A DNA stretch of 18,306 nt, taken from positions 1-18,306 of the forward strand of contig JAZKIW010000044.1 in NCBI GenBank assembly GCA_040384625.1. The letters are read 5' to 3'. Positions 1 to 7,615 of this stretch are shown here, piece after piece. How positions within the stretch are numbered: position 1 is the stretch's first letter; every line of letters starts with the position of its first letter. The notes under the pieces were generated by a model. It was not told the origin of the DNA. It saw only the letters and a program-made list of their open reading frames with translations, and ran no database searches. The DNA comes from CADEEN01 sp040384625 (GTDB lineage Bacteria; Pseudomonadota; Gammaproteobacteria; Burkholderiales; Burkholderiaceae_C). The translations under genes were made by a program, and so were the position numbers.

Positions 1-1795
<1,795 letters not shown>

Positions 1796-1858
1796 GCAAA
1801 TCCTCGCGGGGGCGAATTTCGGGCGACTTTGGAGCGATGTCGAGCGGCAAGGCGATGC

Positions 1859-1878
1859 GGCCCGGCGATAACCGGGCC
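1859..1878 (-). other. Hairpin in the rpoD leader
   Basis: A perfect 7-bp GC stem (GGCCCGG / CCGGGCC) closes a 6-nt loop and sits 64-83 nt upstream of the rpoD start codon. No T-run follows on either strand, so it is not a standard intrinsic terminator. It could be an attenuator, an mRNA-stability element or an RNase processing site, or it may be chance in a GC-rich region. Confidence 0.3.
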
Positions 1879-2036
1879 AACAGGGCGAGGCGAAGCGTCC
1901 AGCGGACAGGCCGGTTGGACGATTTTCGCGGTGCAGTCCTTGCGGGTGAGGGTGGCCGATGTGTGGACCCGTGTCGCGGGTAGCCGGGGCCCGGAGGTGC
2001 TGCTTTCACCATTGCCGTCGCAATAATGAACCCGTG

Positions 2037-2065
2037 ATTATCGTCGAAGGCGGCTCGCGAGTCAA
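2037..2065 (-). promoter_or_regulatory. Predicted sigma-70 promoter of rpoD
   Basis: On the minus strand TTGACT (2065-2060) is followed after exactly 17 nt by GATAAT (2042-2037), both one mismatch from the sigma-70 consensus. It lies about 20 nt after the dnaG stop and points at rpoD. Transcription would start near 2030 and give a leader of about 235 nt before the rpoD ATG. This is a motif match only, but it is the best promoter in the window. Confidence 0.65.
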
Positions 2066-2085
2066 AGTGCACCCATGCGGCCCGG

Positions 2086-3900
2086 TCAAAGCGGCGTGAC
2101 GTTACCCGGACCCAGGCGCTGCTTCAGGCGCTTGGTGCGCTCGAACAGGCGCCGGAATTGTTCGAGTGCCGCAGGGTCAGTCATGACGCTTGCTTCCAGC
2201 GTCCGTTGCTGAGCGTTCAACAACTCCAGGAGGCGGCCATCGAGCAGGCGCCGCAGGTCGCCGAAATCGATCTCGTCGTCTTCGGCGTCATTCCCCCACT
2301 GCGCCACAGTTGCCTGCAAGGCTTCGTGCTCGCCCAGGGCCGCTCGCAGGGCCGCCCAGGTACGCGCACCATGCTCCATCACATCGCGCTCCAACCAGGC
2401 GATCAACTCGCCATGCGGTGAGGGCAGGGCATGCAGCAACTCATGGTCCTCGACGGTCAGCTGGTCCCACCAGGTCGCTTGCATGAACAGCATCTGCACG
2501 ATGCGGTCTTCCGGCCGGCGAGGTGCGCGGCGGCTGGCTGCATACGCGCTGCGCGCGTTCTGCCGCGGCTTGAAGGGGGCGAGGCCCTGGGCGGCCGGCG
2601 ACGTGGTCCACTGACCCTGTAGTTCGCCTTCGGGCAGCCCCGCCAGGCGAGTCAGCTCGCTCAGCATCTGGCGCTTCAAGGCACCGTCGGGCAGGGCGCT
2701 CCATAGCGGCCGGGCCTGGGTGATGAAGCGGGCGCGGCCCTCGGGCGTGCCGAGGTCGCAGCCGTCGCGGGCCACCGCAACCATCTGCCGGGACAGCGGA
2801 ACGGCCTGGGCGACGAACCGATCGAAGGCCTCCGCGCCTTCAGCGCGGACAAAGGAATCCGGGTCGTGCTCAGGCGGCAGGAAGAGAAAGCGCACCGAGC
2901 GCAGGTCGCTTACATGCGGCAGCGCTGCCTCTAGCGCACGACTGGCGGCACGCTGGCCGGCGGCGTCGCCATCGAAACTGAAAACAACCGAATCAGTGAA
3001 GCGGAACAGCTTGCGCACATGCTCGTCAGTGCAGGCCGTGCCGAGTGTCGCCACTGCATTCTCGAAGCCGGACTGCGCCAGGGCCACCACATCCATGTAG
3101 CCTTCGACCACCAGGGCATAACCGCGCGAGCGCATGCCGGCACGCGACTCGAACAGGCCATACAACTCGCGACCCTTGACGAACAGCGGGGTCTCGGGTG
3201 AATTGAGGTATTTGGGCTCGCCGCGATCGAGTACGCGGCCGCCGAAGCCGATCGTGTCGCCGGCGACCGAGCGGATCGGGAACATGATGCGGTCACGGAA
3301 GCGGTCGTAGCGTTTCTGCTCGGCGCCATCCTCACCCTGCACGATGACCAGGCCGGCCTCGACCAGCAAGGGGTCGTCGTACTGGGCGAAGCCACTCGCC
3401 AGTGGACGCCAGCCGTCGGGGGCGTAGCCGACGCCGAAGCGAGCCGCAATTTCGCCCGAAAGGCCGCGGCCCTTCAGGTAGTCGATGGCGCGTGTGTCGG
3501 CCTTCAGTTGCCTGCGGTAGTGATCCGCAGCTCGGGCGAGCACGTCGGCCAGCGTCGCCTGGCGCGCCTTTGCCTGAGCGGCATGTTGGCGCTCCTCGTC
3601 GCTGCGGCTGTCGCTCGGCACGGTGAGCCCGACTTGCTGCGCCAGATCGGAGACGGCGTCGGGAAAACTGGCGCCGGTGTGTTCCATCAGGAAGCCGACG
3701 GCATTGCCATGCACACCGCAGCCGAAGCAGTGATAGGTCTGGCGCGCGGGGCTGACGCAGAAGCTCGGCGACTTTTCGCCATGAAAGGGGCATAGGCCCA
3801 TCAGGTTGGCGCCGCCCTTCTTGAGCTGCACATGGCGGCCGACCACTTCGGCGATGTCGACGCGCGACAGAAGTTCGGCAACAAACCCGGCTGGAATCAT
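2086..3900 (-). CDS. dnaG: DNA primase DnaG
   Basis: This enzyme synthesises the RNA primers for Okazaki fragments at the replication fork, working with the replicative helicase DnaB. It is 604 aa, a normal length for the family. The N-terminal CHC2-type zinc finger uses C37, H40, C58 and C61 (CPFH ... CFGC). The catalytic TOPRIM domain at roughly 258-345 has the conserved glutamate E266 in EGYMD and the acidic pair D310 and D312 in FDGDAAG. The remainder from about 460 matches the C-terminal helicase-binding region in position, though I recognise it only by place. The start at ATG 3900 gives the expected MIPAGFVAELLSRVDI beginning; no clear ribosome binding site precedes it. It lies between the hns-like gene (74 nt upstream) and rpoD (290 nt downstream). 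All catalytic residues are intact. Confidence 0.97.
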   Translation of the reverse strand: MIPAGFVAELLSRVDIAEVVGRHVQLKKGGANLMGLCPFHGEKSPSFCVSPARQTYHCFGCGVHGNAVGFLMEHTGASFPDAVSDLAQQVGLTVPSDSRSDEERQHAAQAKARQATLADVLARAADHYRRQLKADTRAIDYLKGRGLSGEIAARFGVGYAPDGWRPLASGFAQYDDPLLVEAGLVIVQGEDGAEQKRYDRFRDRIMFPIRSVAGDTIGFGGRVLDRGEPKYLNSPETPLFVKGRELYGLFESRAGMRSRGYALVVEGYMDVVALAQSGFENAVATLGTACTDEHVRKLFRFTDSVVFSFDGDAAGQRAASRALEAALPHVSDLRSVRFLFLPPEHDPDSFVRAEGAEAFDRFVAQAVPLSRQMVAVARDGCDLGTPEGRARFITQARPLWSALPDGALKRQMLSELTRLAGLPEGELQGQWTTSPAAQGLAPFKPRQNARSAYAASRRAPRRPEDRIVQMLFMQATWWDQLTVEDHELLHALPSPHGELIAWLERDVMEHGARTWAALRAALGEHEALQATVAQWGNDAEDDEIDFGDLRRLLDGRLLELLNAQQRTLEASVMTDPAALEQFRRLFERTKRLKQRLGPGNVTPL

Positions 3901-3940
3901 CGACCGAGTCTAGCCAAGGCGCCGCACGCGTGGCCCGCGG

Positions 3941-3960
3941 CCTTCGGCACGCGCCGAAAG
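3941..3960 (-). other. Hairpin between the hns-like gene and dnaG
   Basis: Inverted repeat with a perfect 6-bp core stem TTCGGC / GCCGAA around a 4-nt loop, extendable to 8 bp with one G-T wobble in the minus-strand RNA. It sits 14-33 nt after the hns-like stop and about 40 nt before the dnaG start. There is no T-tract, so termination is possible but not supported by the classic signal. Confidence 0.3.
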
Positions 3961-3974
3961 TCGACGGCCCGGCG

Positions 3975-4274
3975 CTAGACCGCGAAGTCCGTAAGCTTCT
4001 TGCCGGCGCCCAGCGCCGCCTTGAGCCAGCGTGGCTGCAGGCCGCGACCGCTCCAGGATTCTCCCGTGGACTTGTTGCGGTACTTGGCGGCGACCTTGGC
4101 GCCAGACCCAGGCTTCTTCTCTGCTCGCGCACTCAGATCGGCCATCGTCAAGCCATATTCAGTCATCAACGTCCTGATCTGCGAAATGGCCTTTTGACGT
4201 TCTTCTCGCTGGGTTTGTGCAATCTGCAGTTCCAGTGCGGCCTTTTGTGCCAACAGATCGGTCAAATTTGCCAT
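3975..4274 (-). CDS. H-NS family nucleoid-associated regulator
   Basis: This is a 99-aa H-NS/HvrA-type DNA-binding protein; such proteins coat AT-rich DNA, silence transcription and shape the nucleoid. The N-terminal half (residues 1-50) is a heptad-like helical oligomerisation region rich in Leu, Ala, Gln and Glu. The C-terminal domain (about 62-99) carries the diagnostic core TGESWSGRGLQPRWLKAAL and ends in LTDFAV. The loop reads GRGLQP rather than GRGRxP, a variant I associate with short betaproteobacterial members. I chose ATG 4274 because AAGGG lies 8 nt upstream; the in-frame GTG at 4280 would be only 2 nt from that site. It occupies the place upstream of dnaG where rpsU and yqeY are usual. 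Local GC is lower than in the neighbours. Chromosomes often carry several paralogues, so I give no gene symbol. Confidence 0.92.
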   Translation of the reverse strand: MANLTDLLAQKAALELQIAQTQREERQKAISQIRTLMTEYGLTMADLSARAEKKPGSGAKVAAKYRNKSTGESWSGRGLQPRWLKAALGAGKKLTDFAV

Positions 4275-4305
4275 GATCACGTCCCTTCTAATGGAAGCAC
4301 TACCA

Positions 4306-4314
4306 AATATAGCA
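4306..4314 (-). promoter_or_regulatory. Predicted extended -10 promoter of the hns-like gene
   Basis: The minus strand reads TGC TATATT, an extended -10 element (TGnTATATT, one mismatch from TATAAT), in a 68-nt AT-rich gap. Transcription would start near 4299, leaving a leader of about 25 nt that contains the AAGGG ribosome binding site. No good -35 is seen at 17-18 nt, which extended -10 promoters tolerate. Confidence 0.5.
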
Positions 4315-4342
4315 CCCCGATAGAAGTATGCGCGGTTGTTGA

Positions 4343-5380
4343 TTACTTATATCCGACCCGATCGAGCATCTGTTGAATCTTCCCCTGATTCATTCCAACC
4401 ACGGATATCGGAATGGTTTCGCTCTTGAACGGTCCCATCGCCTGCAGGGCGGGATTGGCAATCTTCAGGCTGGCCACAACGGGCCACTCGTTATTGCCAT
4501 CGGCAAAATAGGTCTGCGCCTCGTCGCTTGCCAGATACTCCAGGAACCGCTGGGCGGCGTCGCGGTTCTTTGCATTGCGCGCCACGGCAGCGCCGGCGAT
4601 ATTGACGTGCGTGCCGAAACTACTCTGGTTAGGAAAAGCGATGCTGACCTTTTCAATCGCCGCCTTGTCTTGAGGCTTCGTCGAACGCATCAATCGAGCC
4701 AGATAATAGGTATTGACGATCGCGACCTCGCATTCACCGCTCGCCACGGCCAGAATCTGGTCGGTGTCCCCACCTTTCGGGGCCCGCGCCATGTTCGTGA
4801 CCAAGCCTTTAAGCCAGGCTTCGGTCGCTTGCGGGCCGAGGTGTTCGTGCATCGCGCCGAACAGCGACAGGTTGTAGGGGTGCGATCCTGAACGTGTGCA
4901 CAGACGGCCCTTGTTCTTCGGCTCGGCAAGTTCTTCGTAGGTGTCGACGTCCTCGCGCTTGACACTGGCCTTGCTGAAGACCACCACGCGGGCACGGGTC
5001 GACAGCCCAAACCACGCCGAACCCTGGCCGTTGTCCTTGCCGCGAAGCTGTGTCGGGATGCGCGCTTCGAGGACCTTGCTTTGCAGGGGCTGGAACAGGC
5101 CGTCGGTCTCGGCGCGCCACAGGCGCGCGGCATCCACAAGCAGGATCACGTCGGCCGGGCTGGAGCTGCCTTCCGTCGCCAGTCGGGCCAGGATGCCTGC
5201 GTCGTCGGCGTCGACGCGGTTGATCTTGATGCCTGTGGCCTTGCTGAAGTTGTCGTACAGCGCCTCATCGGTCTGGTAGTGGCGTGCCGAGTAGAGGTTG
5301 AGCGTCGGTTGTTGCGCGGAGGCGCTGCTGGCCAACGCCAGTGACGTGGTCAGGGCCGCAGCGATTCGATGCAGGGACAT
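4343..5380 (-). CDS. Fe(III) ABC transporter periplasmic substrate-binding protein (FbpA/FutA type)
   Basis: This is a periplasmic ferric-iron-binding protein that delivers Fe(III) to an inner-membrane ABC permease. The 345-aa product starts at ATG 5380, with GAGGAG 9 nt upstream; an in-frame ATG 39 nt earlier has no such support. Residues 1-22 are a Sec signal peptide ending ASA before QQ, with no lipobox cysteine. The mature N-terminus has LNLYSARHYQTDEALYDNF (Y30, Y35), and VNTYYLARL carries the paired tyrosines Y225-Y226, the pattern that binds iron in this family. FGTHVNIAGAAV and the RFLEYLASDEAQ helix are also typical. No permease or ATPase gene is next to it. It follows yggX and has a Fur-box-like dyad over its promoter, which agrees with iron-repressed expression. 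GC of the 3' half is low (31 of 60 in each of two 60-base blocks). An Fe(III)-siderophore or other metal ligand cannot be excluded. Confidence 0.9.
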   Translation of the reverse strand: MSLHRIAAALTTSLALASSASAQQPTLNLYSARHYQTDEALYDNFSKATGIKINRVDADDAGILARLATEGSSSPADVILLVDAARLWRAETDGLFQPLQSKVLEARIPTQLRGKDNGQGSAWFGLSTRARVVVFSKASVKREDVDTYEELAEPKNKGRLCTRSGSHPYNLSLFGAMHEHLGPQATEAWLKGLVTNMARAPKGGDTDQILAVASGECEVAIVNTYYLARLMRSTKPQDKAAIEKVSIAFPNQSSFGTHVNIAGAAVARNAKNRDAAQRFLEYLASDEAQTYFADGNNEWPVVASLKIANPALQAMGPFKSETIPISVVGMNQGKIQQMLDRVGYK

Positions 5381-5419
5381 GGGGGAAGACTCCTCGGACG
5401 TGTCCCGGGAGCCTACCAC

Positions 5420-5448
5420 ATCAAATGCGAATGATTCGCGTTTGCTAA
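5420..5448 (-). promoter_or_regulatory. Predicted promoter of the iron-binding protein gene
   Basis: On the minus strand TTAGCA (5448-5443) and TTTGAT (5425-5420) are separated by 17 nt, each matching 4 of 6 consensus positions. The -35 begins just after the yggX stop. Transcription would start near 5413, giving a leader of about 33 nt that contains the GAGGAG ribosome binding site. The Fur-like dyad fills the spacer. Confidence 0.45.
5423..5443. promoter_or_regulatory. Putative Fur box (iron-responsive operator)
   Basis: The core GCGAATGATTCGC (5427-5439) is a perfect 6-1-6 inverted repeat centred on 5433. With the flanking AAA (5423-5425) and TTT (5441-5443) the dyad spans 21 bp with a single mismatched pair (5426/5440). 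Its spacing and AAT-G-ATT centre resemble the Fur consensus (TGATAATnATTATCA; about 9 of 14 positions by eye) and betaproteobacterial Fur sites. It sits 43 bp upstream of an iron-transport gene, over the -10/-35 spacer, where a repressor would block polymerase. Confidence 0.7.
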
Positions 5449-5449
5449 C

Positions 5450-5722
5450 TCAGGCAGTAGGCGGCACGTAGCCGGCGGGCTTGTCGGCTCCATCGCCGAA
5501 GAAGAACTGCTCCATCTGGCGCGCCAAGTACTGACGCGCACGTGCATCTGCGAGGTTCAGGCGGTTCTCGTTGACCAGCATGGTCTGGTGCTTCTTCCAG
5601 AGCTCGAAAGCCTCTTTGCTGACGTTGTCGTAGATGCGCTTGCCAAGCTCGCCGGGGTAGGGCGGATAGACCAGGCCCTCGGCTTCCTTCTTCAAGTGGA
5701 TGCACTGCACCATGCGGGTCAT
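5450..5722 (-). CDS. yggX: Fe(II)-trafficking / oxidative damage protection protein YggX
   Basis: This small cytosolic protein is linked to protection of Fe-S clusters and to Fe(II) handling under oxidative stress. The 90-aa product matches the family along its whole length: MTRMVQCIHLKKE with the conserved C7, then YPPYPGELGKRIYDNVSKEA, HQTMLVNENRLNLADARARQ and YLARQMEQFFFGDG. I chose ATG 5722 because GGAG lies 7 nt upstream and MTRMVQC is the usual beginning; the second ATG at 5713 would remove conserved residues. It begins 16 nt after the argA stop, so the two are probably co-transcribed, and its ribosome binding site lies in that gap. The iron-binding protein gene follows after a Fur-site-bearing gap, which places two iron-related genes side by side. 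Confidence 0.96.
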   Translation of the reverse strand: MTRMVQCIHLKKEAEGLVYPPYPGELGKRIYDNVSKEAFELWKKHQTMLVNENRLNLADARARQYLARQMEQFFFGDGADKPAGYVPPTA

Positions 5723-5738
5723 GTCGACGCTCCGTTGA

Positions 5739-7079
5739 TCATTTCAGATGTTTGACCAGCACTTGCGAGCGCCGGTCCCAGTTGTACTTGCGCTTGCGCG
5801 CGTCGGGGAGCCAGTCGGCATCGGCCGGCTGGAACCCGCGCTTGATGAACCAGTGCATGGTGCGCGTCGTCAGCACGAAAATGCTGGCCAGACCCATGCC
5901 GCGCGCGCGTTGCTCGACGCGCTTGAGAATGCGGTCACCGTCGCCCTGGCCCTGCACCTGCGGGCTCACGGTCAGCGCCGCCATCTCGGCCGTGCCGGCC
6001 TCCGGATAGGGGTAGAGCGCTGCGCAACCGAAGATCACGCCGTCATGCTCGATCACCGTGTAGTTGGCGATGTCACGCTCGATCTCGGTGCGCTCGCGCC
6101 GCACCAGGGTCCCGTCACGCTCGAAAGGTTCGATCAATTGCAGGATCCCGCCGACGTCGTCGCTGGTGGCCTCGCGCAGGCTCTCCAGCTTCTCGTCGAC
6201 GACCATGGTGCCGATGCCATCGTGGGTGTAGACCTCCTGCAGCAGCGCGCCATCGACCCCGAAGGGCAGGATGTGCGAGCGCTCGACCCCTTCACGGCAG
6301 GCCTTGACGCAGTGCCGCAGATAGAAGGCGACGTCGGTCGGCTGGGTCGGGCTGGGCAAGGCGGCGAGCAGGCGCTCCGCGTCGGCCAGTGCCAGCTCGG
6401 TGTCGATATCGCTGCCTGCATCGTCACCGTTCTCGCGCACACCCGGCACCTCGGTGATGAACATCAGCTTGTCGGCCTGCAGCGCGATGGCGGTCGACGT
6501 GGCCACATCCTCCATTGCCAGGTTGAAGGCTTCGCCGGTGGGCGAAAAGCCGAACGGTGACAAAAGCACCACGGCGCCGGTGTCGATGGCACGCCGGATG
6601 GCCACCGCGTCGACCTTGCGCGCCACGCCGCTGTGCATGAAGTCGATGCCGTCGACAATGCCGACCGGCCGGGCGGTGAGGAAGTTGCCTGAGATCACGC
6701 GCAACGTCGCGTTGGCCATCGGCGTGTTCGGCAGGCCCTGCGAAAAGGCGGCTTCGATCTCGAAGCGCAGCTGGCCTGCGGCCTCCTGCGCGCAGTCGAG
6801 TGCCACTTCATCGGTGATGCGCAGGCCGTGGCTGAAGCGTTCGGGGTGGCCCTTGGCCTTCAACTGTTCGCTGACCTGGGGCCGAAAGCCGTGCACCAGC
6901 ACCAGCTTGATGCCCATCGCATGCAGGATCGCCAGGTCCTGTACGAAGGCCGACAGTTTTCCCGCGGCGATGCCCTCACCGGCCATCGCGACCACGAAGG
7001 TCTTGCCACGGTAGGCGTGGATGTACGGCGCTACTGAACGAAACCAGGGTACGAACGTGTGTGGGAAAACGAGGCTCAT
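5739..7079 (-). CDS. argA: Amino-acid N-acetyltransferase (N-acetylglutamate synthase) ArgA
   Basis: This enzyme makes N-acetylglutamate from glutamate and acetyl-CoA, the first step of arginine synthesis, and is commonly feedback-inhibited by arginine. The 446-aa product has the classic two-domain plan. An amino-acid-kinase-like domain (about 10-290) shows FVVAMAGEGIAAGK, LVLVHGFRPQV, RITDEVALDCAQEAAGQLR and the LLSPFGFSPTGEAFNL block. A GNAT acetyltransferase domain (about 300-446) has ALTVSPQVQGQGDGDRIL, the acetyl-CoA pyrophosphate-binding motif, and ends with FIKRGFQPADADWLP. ATG 7079 gives the typical betaproteobacterial beginning (VFPHTFVPWFRSVAPYI); no strong Shine-Dalgarno is visible. 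A CACAAT box at 7109-7104 is a weak -10 candidate. The gene is divergent from the VOC-protein gene (111-bp gap) and heads a likely argA-yggX operon. Confidence 0.96.
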   Translation of the reverse strand: MSLVFPHTFVPWFRSVAPYIHAYRGKTFVVAMAGEGIAAGKLSAFVQDLAILHAMGIKLVLVHGFRPQVSEQLKAKGHPERFSHGLRITDEVALDCAQEAAGQLRFEIEAAFSQGLPNTPMANATLRVISGNFLTARPVGIVDGIDFMHSGVARKVDAVAIRRAIDTGAVVLLSPFGFSPTGEAFNLAMEDVATSTAIALQADKLMFITEVPGVRENGDDAGSDIDTELALADAERLLAALPSPTQPTDVAFYLRHCVKACREGVERSHILPFGVDGALLQEVYTHDGIGTMVVDEKLESLREATSDDVGGILQLIEPFERDGTLVRRERTEIERDIANYTVIEHDGVIFGCAALYPYPEAGTAEMAALTVSPQVQGQGDGDRILKRVEQRARGMGLASIFVLTTRTMHWFIKRGFQPADADWLPDARKRKYNWDRRSQVLVKHLK

Positions 7080-7190
7080 GGCGGGGTTGCGGCTGCGGCG
7101 CCGATTGTGCCGCAGGGCGTCGCTGCGCGATTGACGCCGCCCTTCACGCGGAGCAGCATGCGCGCTTCACCCCACTCCAAGGAGCCCGAG

Positions 7191-7577
7191 ATGGATGCCT
7201 ACAAGACCCACGGCGCGTTCAGCTGGTCGGAATTGATGACCAGCAACCCGAAGGCGGCCTGCGAGTTCTACGGCACGCTGTTCGGCTGGAAGGCCGAGAC
7301 AATGGACATGGGCACCGGCCCCTACCATGTGCTCAAGGTCGGTGAGAACGCGGTCGGCGGGATCATGGGCAAGCCGCCGGGCACGCCGGCCGGCATGCCA
7401 TCGATGTGGAGCTGCTACGTCACGGTCGACGACGTCGACAAGACCTTGGCCGACGTCAAGCGCCTCGGTGGCAGCGTGCTCATGGAGCCGATGGAGGTCA
7501 AGGGTGTCGGTCGTATGGCGGTGATCCAGGACCCGCAGGGCGCCGCCCTGAGCGTGATCACCTACAACATGGGCTGA
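7191..7577 (+). CDS. VOC family (glyoxalase/bleomycin-resistance fold) protein
   Basis: This is a 128-aa single-domain member of the vicinal oxygen chelate superfamily. The sequence shows the paired beta-alpha-beta-beta-beta pattern: ELMTSNPKAACEFYGTLFGW near the start, then YHVLKVGENAVGGIMGKPPG, and a second module WSCYVTVDDVDKTLADVKRLGG ... VIQDPQGAALSVI ending with the conserved DPQGA turn. The family covers glyoxalases, dioxygenases and drug-binding proteins; this sequence resembles the CFP-30-like subgroup, but the substrate cannot be told from sequence. I chose ATG 7191 because AAGGAG (7179-7184) lies 6 nt upstream, which rules out a longer reading from 7059. TTGACG at 7131-7136 is a possible -35 with only a poor -10 (CAGCAT). 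It is divergent from argA and 38 nt upstream of hrpA. Confidence 0.88.
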   Translation: MDAYKTHGAFSWSELMTSNPKAACEFYGTLFGWKAETMDMGTGPYHVLKVGENAVGGIMGKPPGTPAGMPSMWSCYVTVDDVDKTLADVKRLGGSVLMEPMEVKGVGRMAVIQDPQGAALSVITYNMG

Positions 7578-7600
7578 CTGCCCGCGCGTGGAGGGCGCGG

Positions 7601-7606
7601 GATAAT
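7601..7606 (+). promoter_or_regulatory. -10-like box just before hrpA
   Basis: GATAAT (one mismatch from TATAAT) ends 9 nt before the GTG start of hrpA, so transcription would begin at or within 3 nt of the start codon. No clear -35 is seen at 16-18 nt. GGAGGG at 7590-7595 is too far from the start (20 nt) to be its ribosome binding site. Confidence 0.4.
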
Positions 7607-7615
7607 CCGCGCCCC

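Noticed and set aside
7406..7615. Extension of the hrpA frame upstream into the VOC gene
   Set aside because: The extension reads as low-quality Arg/Gly/Asp-rich sequence, overlaps a well-supported gene and has no start signal.
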